In this document: piece by piece, positions 49,207 to 62,400 of the stretch
How the letters are laid out: every line of letters starts with the position of its first letter
Position numbering within the stretch: position 1 is the stretch's first letter
Assembly (NCBI RefSeq): GCF_947623445.1
Contig: NC_135240.1
Coordinates: 25,978,001 to 26,042,000 of the forward strand
Source: Clavelina lepadiformis
Taxonomy: Eukaryota; Chordata; Ascidiacea; Aplousobranchia; Clavelinidae
Reading direction: 5' to 3'
Length of the DNA: 64,000 bases
The notes under the pieces: generated by a model
What the model was told of the DNA's origin: nothing
Database searches by the model: none
What the model saw: only the letters and a program-made list of their open reading frames with translations
Translations under genes and position numbers: made by a program

Positions 49207-50031
49207 TATAATAATGCTTGATGGTTCTATGTTATCCATGTTTGTGGGTATAAACGTTGTAAGGAATAATGCGCATGATTTATCCATTCAAGTTCAAATT
49301 ACCCAAGTTTTTAACTCTTTCATAAAAATAGCAAATTTTTCTTAATTGAGACAAAACATTTTAAATAGATTGACAAGCAGGTTGTAGCATTGATTGGGTG
49401 TTTTGCTGTGGCATGATATTTCGCGTTTCATCTTTATAACTGGTATAGGCTTGTCATGTTTTTGAGTTGTTACTGAATTTGCAAAAATCTAAGAGTCCTT
49501 TTGAACTGAGATAAAGTTTTGGCTGCTATTTTTAAAATAATGTAAATTCTGATCGTATGCAATCAAGTTTCTGTTGTAATTTTTTTGTTCTTAATTCATT
49601 TTTGTCAGGTGTATGCACAATTGTGTCACTGTGTCTGCATGACTCGTATAATTATTTCAAATTCGTTCTATTTAAAATTAGTAAAGTTAAGCTTTTTGCT
49701 TGCAATATGAATGTTTTTGGCAAAATCAGTTTTGCTACTAAAATTTTGAAGCACATGGAATCAATGTGTGCTGTATACTGTTTCGACAACAGAATCATCT
49801 ATTTACAAACCTTGCGTATACCCCAATCGGAAATAGACCAGCGGAATTGTAACTGCATATTTGTGGTGCCATCTTCGACTCAACTGGGTAAAATAATGGG
49901 GCTGGTTCACTGTACAGGCAATTCGAAGTGACTATTTCATCTTATATAGGTCACGCAGCCTGCTGTTAAAGATACGGTGGACGATTAGGATAAAGGTCGT
50001 GCAAAAAGTTGATTTAAGGTTTTATTTGAAT

Positions 50032-50165
50032 TAGTTTTAGATTAGAAGGTAGATTGAGGTTAGGTTCAAGTTACTATGTTATAAATAACATAAGTTAGAT
50101 TAACAAGAAACTGTGAAAAATAACTTCGAACGCACCATTTTTTTCCGGTGAAATAGTGACAGCCC
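50032..50165. repeat. Interspersed repeat related to 11321-11707
   Basis: TTAGATTAGAAGG at the left and AAATAGTGACAGCC at the right occur in the same order in SETD6 intron 1. This copy lacks the MITE that interrupts the other one. Family unknown. Confidence 0.45.
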
Positions 50166-51349
50166 AGGTAATTAGGTATGCCAAAAAAATGCCGTAGAGA
50201 CCAGTTCTATGGCGAGATAATGTGGTTGTGTTGTTATATTTGGAGAAGTAGATCTGACTCTAAAGGCAGCTGCTAATGCCCTCGCTCATATGTTAAATAA
50301 ATAATAGCCTCATGGGCTCACGACTTTAATACTGCAACAGAAAAAAGGTATATGCCGTAATTAAATTCTATCATAATTTTATACAAAATACGAAGTGGCT
50401 CAAGAGAATCAACCAGCGACAAACTTGGAAATACTTTATGTCCGTTACACTTCATCTTCGAAAACAATGAAGAATTTATTGCACATGGACTCTGTGCACC
50501 GGGGAAAAAACGCACAGAGGCAGGAGTGTATGCAATTTGGAAGAATGCGCCAACGCCCTTGATTATATCTCTGTTTCCTCATTCCGTAAATTACTGTTAC
50601 CCGCACAATATTTCTGCCCGAACGGTTTCTTGTGGAAAACTGCCATAATCGTGGTCTCTTTTACTTTTGCAGTCATTGATTATTGAGTAGATAGTAGTCA
50701 TTCGATTATTGAGTAGTTATTAGCCTACGTCATAAATCCTTTCCATTCAGGCCTTCAAATCGGAGTGCGACAGTACAAGAGACCCAATATCTTAGGCTTA
50801 TTACTTTTTAGTCTCGAACTGTGATCCATACTAGCCTATTTGTTAGTGATGGTGTACGTTGGCCTAGCCCTAGGCTATACCATAGGTACGTCTACCTAAC
50901 ATGTTATGAAATCAAGCCAAACTTTGTTGGGCTGGTGACCCAAAGCTGCTATTTCTTTGTCGCCGGAGAAAACTTAGCTTATATATCAGGCTGTCTGCTG
51001 GCTACTATGTTTATAATTTTAATTCTGTAAGGCAGCGTCTAGGCTGTTTCATCGGCTGTCGGTTTTCAAATTTGGAAAAAGCTAGCCTATTTCAGTAAAC
51101 GGCAAGTCCGTCACGCAATAGATATTTTCCTATATCGGTAACTGGCAGCTGGTGAAGTAAACTAGGCCTAGACAATTATTTTACCGGCCGCCGTTTTCCA
51201 AAGTATGAAAAAACGATTACGGTAAACGGCAGTTAGGCCAGTCTGTGACTTTTATGTATGCTGATTTTCAATTTAGAATGGCATAGCCTAGCCTACTAAT
51301 TTTCCTAAGTGTAAGTTAACCTAAAACTGGGTACTGGTAGGCTTAATCC

Positions 51350-51829
51350 CCCAGAGTGGAAAGTGTGGCAGCTGTGCAGAGGATATGCATCAACATGCAT
51401 GCAAATTTCAGCCCATTGATACCACTGCTCCGGCTCCATTACGTCAAAAACTGAGATTTAAGAATCAACGCTCAATTTGGAATATCTAGCTCAATGGGTC
51501 GGTCAGTAGTCAGTACCATCGGTTGCAGCTATGAACATGTGACGGCTCTGCTGTCAAATCCCCAACAATTCTTAATTTTGTGAAGGGTTGCTGTTAAATT
51601 ATGTGAATTCAGCCAATAGTAGTAGCTTAGGCCTAGCATCTTATGAAATACATCAACTGGCTCCAGCTCCATTTCAATTTTACGTAGAGCTCCGGCTCCA
51701 ACTCCGTTAAAAATGCACTGCTCCGGCTCCAAAGCCCTGGTGTAAATGCCAATTTACAATAAATAAACAAAGAATTAAAGCTTCAGTGCACAACTTCTCG
51801 TTGTAAGCTGCCATACTTTCCACTCGGGG
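51350..51829. mobile_element. hAT-type MITE interrupted by a second element
   Basis: The outer ends are AGAGTGGAAAGTGTGGCAGC and, reverse-complemented, CGAGTGGAAAGTATGGCAGC. They belong to the family of 11358-11547 and 52396-52580. This copy is about 480 bp because unrelated GGCTCC-rich sequence (51409-51739) lies in it. The shared interior (AATAAATAAACAAAGAA) resumes after the insertion. No convincing target duplication was seen for the outer copy. Confidence 0.65.
51409..51739. mobile_element. Element nested in the MITE at 51350-51829 (hAT-like terminus)
   Basis: The right end, reverse-complemented, begins CAGGGCTTTGGAGCCGGAGC, a hAT-style terminus also present at 26178. Inside, GCTCCGGCTCC recurs near both ends. 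The left terminus is diverged, so the left border is approximate. Confidence 0.5.
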
Positions 51830-52395
51830 CAATACCCTCTGACTCAAACTTTCACGTTTCATAATTGCATTAAGAATAAGCCAGGCTGCAAATTAAAATA
51901 AACACTAATTTTCATCTTGAACTGACTTACTATTTTTTCCAAACTTTAAATTAATTTGAAACTAGCCCACTTCAAACTCTCACCTCTCATGACTAAATTA
52001 GCCTTGGCCTACCTCCAAAATAAATTTTTAAAAATCTATGTAACAAGGGCAGGATGGAACTTGAAACCTCCAGCCTATACGGACCCAATTGCCAAACATT
52101 ACGCCCACGAATTTCTTTTTTCCCTCTTAAAAATACAAATATTAAGCTTAAAGCCTGTATTTTGATATGATATTTATGTGAATTCATATCTAGTATGAAT
52201 CTGTTAACTGCGCTTGTTAAGTTAAGCCTAATTAAAATAGCCTACTTGGTGGACAAGAGAATTTTCTCTTTATTTGTCACCTTTTTGGCAAATGCCAAGT
52301 TAAAGAAATCAACTCGGTTTTGCTTTAAATTTGAAAGTATTTAAATTAAGTTGCTTTATAACATTCCACTGTATGGTTGATCAACACAAAGAACA

Positions 52396-52580
52396 CACAG
52401 TGGAAATTGTGGCACCTGCACACATGACATTCATCGATGTGCACGCTAAACTTTATTTTCACGATAATTTATAATAAATAAACAAAAAATGAAATAACTT
52501 TCAGTGCATGCCATCACTCAAAATTTGCATCTTAGGACACAAAATTTCTCGTCAAAAACGGCCATGCTTTCCAGTCAGGC
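52396..52580. mobile_element. hAT-type MITE, 185 bp, with 7/8 target duplication
   Basis: The flanks are AAAGAACA (52388-52395) and AAAGAAAA (52581-52588). The ends CACAGTGGAAATTGTGGCA and, reverse-complemented, GCCTGACTGGAAAGCATGG form an imperfect inverted repeat. The interior matches the copy at 11358-11547. Confidence 0.7.
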
Positions 52581-53078
52581 AAAGAAAACATTGATGCGTT
52601 TTGATATTCGTTAATATGTCTTTTTTAGATGATCAGGAATATCAGAAGTTTGGCATCTGGGCACACTCAATATTGTTTTCTATGAACTCACGTTAGTCGA
52701 TAGATGTATAATTTTGCACTTAACGATTTGAACAAAACTCTTGTGTACTCAATTATCAAATCGTTTGGAGGTTTAGTTATGCAAACTGGGCATATTATCG
52801 TGTCGTTGTGCAATTCAAGTACATTAAAGAATTTTGCGCATTTTTCGTTTTAGTTTTGCTTTTGACAAGTGCAAGATCTTGTTGAAAATAGCCATATTAT
52901 GAAGGCTGGTCCTGTGTAAAGACTTTCTACAATTTTATTCTACTCTATCTAGTATAATAAATTTTTTAAATGATATCCGACTTAAAATATATGTTTTGTC
53001 AGAATTAGAGTAGATTACATTGTACACAATTACAATTGATTAAAATATAACTTTAACAAGTTGACTGAAACTTCAATC

Positions 53079-56000
53079 ATGGCAACGTCTTTGGGCGCAA
53101 ATCGTTACAATCGTCAAAATTGGGAAGAATCAGTAAGTTTGAAATTATGAAGTTTTCTTTCTCATGTTTTTTTAAAAATAATTTTAAATTTATTAACCTT
53201 GTATTCCAGGACTTCCCTATTCTTTGCCAAACTTGCTTGGGTGACAACCCTTATATTAGGATGGTGTGTACCTCTACGTTTATGTTTCAAACTTCCGATG
53301 AACATATATAGTATACACCCAGCCTTTTGTGGCTTTACATTTACATATATTTGCTGTAATGTCAGGTTGATTGTGATAAAAACTTACTGCTAACTTTTGC
53401 TTTTCAAACTTCAGACTAAGGAAAAATTTGGCAAGGAATGCAAGATTTGCGATCGTCCTTTCACAGTTTTTCGTTGGTGTCCGGGTGCGAGAATGAGATT
53501 TAAGAAGACTGAAGTTTGCCAGACGTGTGCAAAGCTTAAAAACATCTGTCAAACTTGCTTGCTTGATCTTGAATATGGTAAGTATTTTTCAATTTTGACA
53601 ATGGCAGACTTATCTACAAAATCTATTAAATATTATTAAATATTAAATCATCTATTTGGCTTTGTAGTGTGTTAACGTATTTATGATTGTCATAGGTTTA
53701 CCAATCCAGACAAGAGACTTCGCATTGGGACTACAAAACCAAGACATTCCTAGATCTGATGTAAACAAGGAATATTACACGCAAAATATGGAGAGAGAAG
53801 TAAATATCTTTTTTGTCAAATCAATTTGCTGTAACCCACCAAGTGCAGTCTGCCATTGACACCCATGCTTTCACCAAACAGATAGCAAACACAGATGGAA
53901 CTGTTGCCGTTGGTTCGGTTGGAAAAGCACAAGCACCTAGTGATATCTTGGTTCGTATGGCACGCACAACCCCTTATTACAAAAGAAATCGCCCCCATAT
54001 TTGCTCATTCTGGGTGAAAGGCGAGTGCAAGCGTGGTGAAGAATGCCCGTACAGGTAAGCAACTGGTTCAATAGTACTTTGTTGTCGGGGTCACCAAAGT
54101 TTTCTTTAAACGGGCCAGATATGATATGAAAGATGAGAGAGAGCTGCATGACTTTCCTGTTCGGTTAATCTTTTAGGCAGCATTGCCAACTGACTCTAGT
54201 CCAAACTCTAGCAAGCAACTCAAGGTTAATTATGAACAAACAAATGACCATTTGATACACCAACAAATTCACTACAATTACTTTCTCTCGTTTTACAACC
54301 CATTGATGCAGCGCTGCTATATGTGTTTGACAAAATTTCTAGCTGAGACATTTTCGACATTTCTTCACTTGTATTAGTAAAATTACCTGAACTTTTAAAA
54401 TTATCCAAAAACATCAGAATGATCGACACACTCTAATTTTTAACCTGCAATTTTTTATGTAGTGAAGTTAGTGAAGTATATTTACCCACTCTTTTGTCCA
54501 TAAGTGCTTCTGTTATTATTACATCACAATGACAAACCCCGTCTTCAATGTGCAGGCACGAAAAGCCAACAGATCCCGATGATCCACTTTCAGATCAGAA
54601 CATCAAAGATCGATATTATGGGATAAATGATCCGGTTGCGGATAAGTTACTTCGAAGAGCAAATGAATCGATCGATCAGGAGGCAGTTAAACCTCCGGAA
54701 GACCGAACGATCTCTACGCTATATATCGGGGGCCTCGGTGAAGCAATTGATGAGGACGACTTAAGGTGTGTTCTGATTCGCTCACTGAAGTGACATTATT
54801 GTGCTTAATTCTAACGACATACAGTCAGACCTCGTTAATCTGGACCACTTTGTTTCGTCATAAAATGTCGGTTTAGCGGGGTATCCAGATTACCGGAAAG
54901 CGAAAAATAAATCAATCTTGCAAATGCAGCACTGTGTTCAAAAAGCAGTAAGCAACTTACTCCAATTCAAAGTATGCCTATGCATAGGAGTTTAAAGAGA
55001 GATCCTGCAACATTATTGTGCGTAGATAATCGGCTATTGTGTTCGTTAACTAACTACTGTATCTAGGACAATCGTGAATAATTTTCACTTCACTCTTAAT
55101 AATCCGGTTTATGGGATTTTATTGCAATTTGTTTAGCACATTTGTTCCAAAACTTTTGTGTCGGAGTCGGACAGCGGAGTTTCCGGATTAAAGGGGTAAA
55201 ATGCATAGGAAGAAATTCGTTCCCGGCAGTTTTATGTCGGATAATGGGGACTCCGGTTGTTCGGGGGGGGGGATTAACGAGGTCTCACTGTGTTTAGAAT
55301 GTTTTGTTTTTTAGTATCATTATATGTATAATATACTTTGTAGAATTATATTTTGTTTCGTTAATACGATTATTACAGAAATCACTTCTACCAATTTGGT
55401 GAAATCCGTTCAATTAACGTAGTGGGCAAGCAGAACTGTGCGTTCGTTCAATTTACAAAACGCAGTGAGGCAGAGCATGCAGCTCAAAAGAGTGCAGGAA
55501 GATTGTTACTGAAGGGGAAAAGGTAAAGATCAAGTTAAACTTACCAAAGTGCCAAGCCCAGTATTTTACATGTTATTTGATGTCTATGTTATCTTTCAGA
55601 TTAGTTGTGAGATGGGGGAAGTCCCAGCAGTCTGGTAGGAAAGATGGTGGGGATAAAGGTGAATCGTCCAAGGGACAACAATTTGATCCTGTTCCTGGTC
55701 TCCCAGGAGGTGAAATACGTCATTTTCATTTTGTAAAAATAATCTTTCATTATCTAGCACAGCAGTTCTGTGGGTGATTTATTCCATAAAAAGGAATTTG
55801 AAGTTTTTTAGGGTTAATGGACTAATTGTGCATTATAAATATAGTATAAATTTATGTTTAACTCGTTTTCGTTTTTCTTTTTTATCTGAAAATATGGACC
55901 TTAGGATTGGCTGTTTCAATTTTCATGTTTATATTTACTAACCAGTGAATAAGTTCGGTCCTGGTCTGTGCTAATGGAAGTCCAACTACACACACTTCAT

Positions 56001-57933
56001 GAAGTGGTCTTTAGATCACCATGTACACTACGCAATTAATTTCTTTAAGAATCAAATACCCTATGTTGCTTTTGACAAGACTTTTTTTGAACAATAGGTA
56101 TTTATGTTATTATAGTTTTTATAACTCATTTATACAACCATAAGCATTCACCATCTGAAGTTACGTTATAAGCGAGGTATCATAATCGTAATGTTTTTGG
56201 TATTAATATTAGGGTTGCATTCGTAGTAACCACAAAAGGTGGATCAAAGACCAACTTAAGATTATTTTTGCAGGTGATCTCACTACATAAGTTAATGATT
56301 TATTTATATGATTCCAATTTTGGAAGCCAGTAAACCTTTGACAAGGCAAACTTTGTTGTACAATTTTATGAATACTGAACTTCACAAATTTAAACACAAG
56401 ATACTCTTTAGGCTACACCACTACATGCTTCCTACATGCAACCGACAGTCAATTATGGCTTTGACAAACTTCCTTAAATGACTGCAAGCTTAAACAATCC
56501 ATCAATGATCTATCAATTTTTAGCATTTGCACACTGGCACGTCATGTCCGGTATTTGTCTTCCTATTCACTTTTAAAATTATGCTTTGCAGGAAGTTAAG
56601 TGTGATAAATTCCCTACTAAGCTTGTTCCTTGCAATATTTCACTGAGATTGTTGCCTTGTCATACCAACCACTATCGGTAATCTATCGGAGCACAGGTTT
56701 TTTTTTGACAAAATAGCATTTATGGTTCTGTCATTAATCAAATTAAGGAGAAGGCTGGCATGAACCAGGGTCATGTTTAGGACTCCATGCCATGTTTCCT
56801 ATCAAAGTCATTTATACTGGCGTTAATTTAGGTTGCCAAAAATCTTGCTTGGGGTAACGGTATAAAAAGGATAAGAACCTCTGGCTTAGCAACAACGGAA
56901 TGATATTTCTTTCATGTAGTGAAATGAATTACTTAAAACATGCTATGTCTGGTACATAACAGCAACTTTTCAGTTTAAATGCATTTTGTATTCTCGCAGC
57001 TTTACCAATGCCGTCCGCTGTCGGCGGCGGACCGGGACATTACTATGGCAACCAGCAACAAAAGAACTACTTGGAGCCCCCACCCCCTGGCACGGTGCCA
57101 ATGCCAGGCCAAGATGGTGGTGTGATGGGTGTGGTACCCCCTACCATTGCCCCGCCGGTTATGATGATGCCACCTGGTAAGTTACTTTGCTTGAGTGATT
57201 GACTCGGTTTTGACATGTTACAGGCTCTATATATGAAATGTGAATCATGTCTGGGTGAAGATTAAAACAAAATGTGAATAAGACCATTTAGATTAGTTTA
57301 CGATTTATTCAAAGCTTGAGGGATATTTGAAACAGGGCTAGGAAAAAACTGGGAAAAAACTTATCCAGCTAACAGGTGCTTAATGGCTAGAGCTGTTAGC
57401 GATTAAGGAATTTGTTAGCCGTTAGGTTAGACAAAAAAGTGCACATACGAAAGAGTTTGGGACAAAAGATCGCAGTAATCCACGAACGACAATACCTTCC
57501 TCGGATTGCTGCCATAATTTTGCTTAAATATACTGTCACAATTTTATTCCACGTTGAACTTGTCATAATTTATGAATTACTCAAAATGTCATAATTTACT
57601 GATACAACAAACGTCGTCTTAAAAACAAAAAATGGCCAATAAGTAGGTGTCGACAAACACATACCATAACTGGTTTGCTGTTCACTGCGAGTACAATGAA
57701 TCATGTTGGTGTCGTGGACGAAGTGTCTTGACTTACGCATAAGGGGTCAGCAGTGATTTACACTAACCAATAGCTAACCATATGTCGGTGCATTGTTGCT
57801 TAGCAATCTAAAATCTATCTAATTTCCTCTTACCGTATATTTTACAATCGATCATTGTTCAGGTTACCCAGGCCCAGCTCCAAACATGCCAGTACACTAC
57901 CCATCGCAGAACCCGCATAGAATGGGCTCCTAG
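53079..57933 (+). CDS. RBM22: RBM22 pre-mRNA splicing factor (419 aa, 10 exons)
   Basis: Exons are 53079-53132, 53210-53263, 53415-53577, 53696-53799, 53882-54054, 54556-54765, 55379-55522, 55600-55709, 57000-57176 and 57863-57933; 1260 nt, all phases matching. The product is one residue shorter than human RBM22. It opens with [20 protein letters not shown] and a cysteine-rich N-terminal zinc region ([40 protein letters not shown]). The CCCH finger is C166-x7-C174-x5-C180-x3-H184 in [23 protein letters not shown]. The RRM (about 233-305) includes TLYIGGLG and [10 protein letters not shown]. The tail is Pro/Gly-rich and ends [13 protein letters not shown]22 (yeast Cwc2/Ecm2) contacts U6 and the intron in the catalytic spliceosome. 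Intron 6 holds a Tigger-like MITE. A possible AATAAA lies at 58211-58216. Confidence 0.97.
54822..55290. mobile_element. Tigger/pogo-like MITE, 469 bp
   Basis: The left end CAGTCAGACCTCGTTAATC and the reverse-complemented right end CAGTGAGACCTCGTTAATC form a 19-bp inverted repeat with one mismatch. The sequence is typical of pogo/Tigger elements (Tc1/mariner superfamily). A TA precedes the left end; the right flank is TG, so the TA duplication is kept on one side only. A run of ten G lies next to the right terminus. It is non-coding and sits in RBM22 intron 6. Confidence 0.8.
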
Positions 57934-59447
57934 ATCCTAAATCGCATATCCGTTGTGGACAAATCATAGCAACCACCAGACAACGAAACAGAAAAACTGT
58001 CTATGTATGGAAAATCCCGCGTAAAGTTTGATGACGCAACTGCATTGCATCAACAAATTGCCGCCTTTTCTGTTGGTGTTTTCCATATTTGTCATGTATC
58101 GGCCATTTTAATAGAAGTTTTCTACTGTTTAACGATAAGTGAACTTGCGCTAATACATGGAATACAAGTCATTGTATTTTTTGTTTGGTAGCTGTCTTGC
58201 AAATAGTTAAAATAAATATAACGCCAGCGTTATATTCAGTCTTGAACCATTGCTGTGATAAGGCTGCTATCGCGTCTTCTTGCAAAATACAGGACCACTC
58301 TGCGTTGAGGGATTTCTATTGCATGATGGTTAAGAAAAACAATGTCAATACCATAATGGCATATTAAAGCAATCCATTTAAATTCCATTGGGAAATAATC
58401 TTTTCAATGGCCTCATGTCCTATTAAAGCGTTGGGTGTATTCCAAAGTCTGATTCATATTTGCCTATGTATTACGTAGCAAGACGTGCGTTACGTGTGGC
58501 AATCGTTAGCTTACTCATGGTGTTCATTTTCTGCACGACTCCACAGAGCACTTCTAATGTAAGCGTTGTATCGTTATCACAGCGTGTTATTTCATGCATT
58601 TTAACTTCAGGGAACCGTAAACAATAAAGTTGTACTTTGCTGACTTCCGCTAAGTGACAGCAGCTGCTATCCTTATATAAAAATAAGGAAAATGAAGTGA
58701 AGAAAAATAAACGAAGTGTCAAGCCTACGGTGACGTTAGCAATGCCTGGTTAGACAGATATTGTTACAATCCAGGCCAGTAGTTGCTATACTTTGAAAAT
58801 GAAGCAGCAACCTTAACGACTAAATATATCAAAGCCAGCGATCAGAATCTCGATTAAAATTTTCAGCCAAATTTTATCAAGTTTATATTTTTTACTATCT
58901 CTTGGGTGGTGGGATTATTCCGGAGTAGGTAGAGATCTCCGCTGGGTCCCCGAAAATTGTCTAATCAGACCAGACTGCTCAGAAACATAAAGCGAAACCT
59001 CGACTTGCTATGGAAAGCCAAAATGAAGGAAACGGCAACTGGCACGAAGAGAATGCGCCACAGTAGACCTTGTTCAATTTGTAAGTTTAGTTCGATGTCA
59101 AGTGGAAACGAAGCAAAGTGAAAAGATACCGGAAACTGAGGTTCATTCTAAAAATCTTTGCATGCAAATGAATGGGAGTTAGTACTTTCACGTATTTTTC
59201 ATAATTTCACTTTCGCAGTATTCCAACCTAAACAATGTATTTATAGGCCTACAGTATTTCAGTGAAATCGTTTTTAGTCCGTGTACATGAAACTGAATCA
59301 TTGTGACATGTTTCCATATATAAACCCAGTCGCCAACACCAGGACCAGGATCAACTGATTAATCATCTACTTTCAACATCCTGTTGCATGCTATAACAGC
59401 TCTTGTTGGCTCATTTCGACGTGCAGTGTGTTTCTTGAACGTCACAC
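57934..59447. other. Spacer between RBM22 and the LDLa receptor gene
   Basis: The left part is probably RBM22 3' UTR (AATAAA at 58211-58216). A TATA-like word (CATATATAAA) at 59315-59324 lies about 125 bases upstream of the receptor start codon and may be its core promoter. No exon or clear repeat was seen. Confidence 0.4.
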
Positions 59448-62400
59448 ATGAAGTTTTGTGGATTAATCTTTTTGATTTTAACTGCATTTCTTGCCAAAGG
59501 CTTTGCCTTTGTTTGCGACAATGGCGTAGAAATTAAAAAAGAAAATCGTTGTAACGACAACGCTCATTGCAGCGATTGTAGCGATGAGAACAATTGCACC
59601 GGTGGAGAGGTTTGGAAACCTTGCGGAACACAGTATCCACCGTACTGCTACAAAGAATCGGAGGAATGCGACGGTCATTCTCACTGCCTTAACTGCAGGG
59701 ATGAGGAAAATTGTTCGGAAAATGCCTTTTTATTTCACTGCGCAGACGGAAACGGTTGCGTTCGTTTTCAGAATCTGTCAAGACACCGTTCATGTCCGCG
59801 TGGTGAGTGCAACTCCTTCTGTGATGGAAGAAAGGGATGCGATGACGGATCGGATGAGGTTTACGACGGGTTTGGGTTTCGATGCGAAAACCTTGGAAAA
59901 AATCCCTGCGTAGTACCACAGCAATACATCGCAAAATGGCGCGAGCAAAGCGAGCAGCAAGGTGCTTTTTATGGGATATGTCCAAATGGTCAAGACCACT
60001 GCTTCGACCAAGTAACAGGGACCTTAAACGTTCAAAAGTGTTGGCCTTGTCTTAACGGCGATTTGCTCGCAAGAGAGCAGTTTTGCGACAACAAGATTTT
60101 TGATTGCCCCGACCTATCAGATGAATGCTTATGCGAAAATTCAAAACTTTGTGAAAACATCACCAAAGCGCACGAATGTTCTAAGTCAGAGATACCGTGC
60201 TCTGGTCAAGGTCCTTGCATTAATGTATCGCAAGTTTGCGATGGAACAACTCAATGTCCCAATGGTTTTGACGAAGCTCACTGCGCAGAATGCAAGGATT
60301 GCATTGGGAGGTATTAAGTGATTTGTTTATGTTTAGGAACTTTATTACAATGAAGCCTATCGACTATTAATAAATAATTTACTATAAAGAACAAATTCAC
60401 TCACTGGTGTTGCTGTATTTTAAGGATTGAAAAATGTGACTACAGGCCTCAGGAACACAGAGCGGCAGACGAATGCGATGGTTCTTGCGAAGGTTAATAT
60501 AATTTAAGCTTATGTTTGGCATAAACTAATAAAAATTATGTTCAAGAATCTGATGCTAGATGCTATTGTCAAAATAACCCAGCTAATAAATTGACAACAT
60601 TTTGTCTTCCATGGTGTAAATATCAACAATAAGTGTATATTGTACTACCACTACAACAAAACCACAGCTGTCCTATATAATGCGCCATTTTCAGCTCAAA
60701 AAAACAAACGTAAAAATTACTTCGTCCTTGAATTTCACACTGGAAGATCCTAACTTCAGAATGCCGTGTAAGCGAGGGCATAAGCGTTTTGTGTGTAAAT
60801 CCTATCTGTTTTACAGATCCTTTGGATTACTGTGATGACATTAATCCATGGGACGGGTTTGTTCGAAGACCTAACGAGAGCGCTTGCATGCCCCACTTTC
60901 GCAAACTTTGCGACAAAGTTCAGGACTGCCTGGACGGGTTTGACGAACGGCATTGCCCCAATGTTCTTCTGTGTGGTTCTGGTAGTGCCAGTGATACAAC
61001 CGCGACTCGCTACTTCAAGGGCTCGGACGAGTCAGTATATGTAGTCAGTTAGTATTTTTTGCTAAAAATGAAGTTATTATGGCAAGATATTGTGTTTCAT
61101 AAAGTGCAAGTGTGTTGCGATAAACGATAAGATTTGGTCAATTCTTATTTCGTTCTCTGTTTAGATGTGACCATATTTTTCACTGCGAAGATCGACGAGA
61201 CGAGTTGAATTGTTCACTTAACACGCACTTTTACTGCGATCAGAACCAAACGATTTTACGCATGAATCAGGTTGGAGACGGCAATATCGATTGCGTTGAA
61301 GATTTTACGGATGAGTGCGAAGACTCCGGGAAGAGAATTTCCTCCAGGACACATATGATCGGGAGCATCGCACTCTATGTTGCTCTTTGGATCATGATGA
61401 TTTTGTCTATCACGGGAAATTCTATTGTTATTTGGAAAACAGCCAAAGACCTTGCCAGCATGCTTCGCAGACGACTCAATTGTTCTCCACATCGTGTAAG
61501 CGTCTGCAACAAGACCATGATCCTGAACCTTGCTATCTCCGACTTCTTGATGGGGATTTACCTGCTCTGGATCGCGATAAGGTCATTGGTATTCGGAGAC
61601 AAGTTTTGTCAAAACCGTGTAAAATGGGTCACGGGTCCAGAGTGTAGCTTACTTGGCACCCTCTCTATGCTATCAGCACAAACATCGGTGTTGATCATGG
61701 TCCTCATGACGACGTACAGACTGTACGGGGTCATGAATCCCTTTCGGGCGGAGAAAGTTCGTTGCAAAGCGGTCAATGCGGCAATTGTTGTGATATGGCT
61801 GACATCCCTTCTACTAGCAGTGGTTCCTCTCTTTCCCTGGCGACCCAATTTATTTGTTGTCAAGCTCTATATAAACGAACCCTATACTAGACAGTACGGT
61901 GTCAATGCTGCTGACGTTAAGACAATGCTTGCGGACGCACAACGTTTGCCCAATGCGGATATCGATATTGCTTCGACCGCCGATTTGCAGAGCACTTTCT
62001 GTGGATTATTTCCTGCTTCTTGCGAAAACCCTCAAAACCTGAAGGTTGCCGGCTATTACGCCTTTGACAGCGTTTGTATTCCAAGGCGAGTTTTATTAAA
62101 AATTAATTATATTTAAATAACATATAAATGATGCCGTTTAGACGAAATATATATAGCTAAACCCAAAATAAATAGTTCATTGATTTGTGAAATACCTCTG
62201 CTGTTATTTTACTAACGTCTCTTATTTTGCGATACTACGTTATTTGGCATATCAAAAACTGGTGCTGTGTTTTTTTAATAAGTAAACCTTACAGATTGGT
62301 GATAGTGAAACATAGCTAACATTGTTGCGCTAAGCATGTATAATTTATGCTTTACCGCATGGTAATTACATCTCGTTCATTTGTTCATGTTGTTAATTTG

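Larger units (their letters stand above)
49207..53078. other. Intergenic region rich in small repeats
   Basis: Almost 3.9 kb without a recognisable gene. It contains a repeat copy (50032-50165), a nested element pair (51350-51829), a 185-bp MITE (52396-52580) and many AGGCCTA words. A 124-codon plus frame at 49557-49931 follows LRRC40 but resembles no known protein. Confidence 0.5.

Noticed and set aside
49557-49931. 124-codon plus-strand frame after LRRC40
   Set aside because: No recognisable motif; AT-rich region in the probable 3' UTR.
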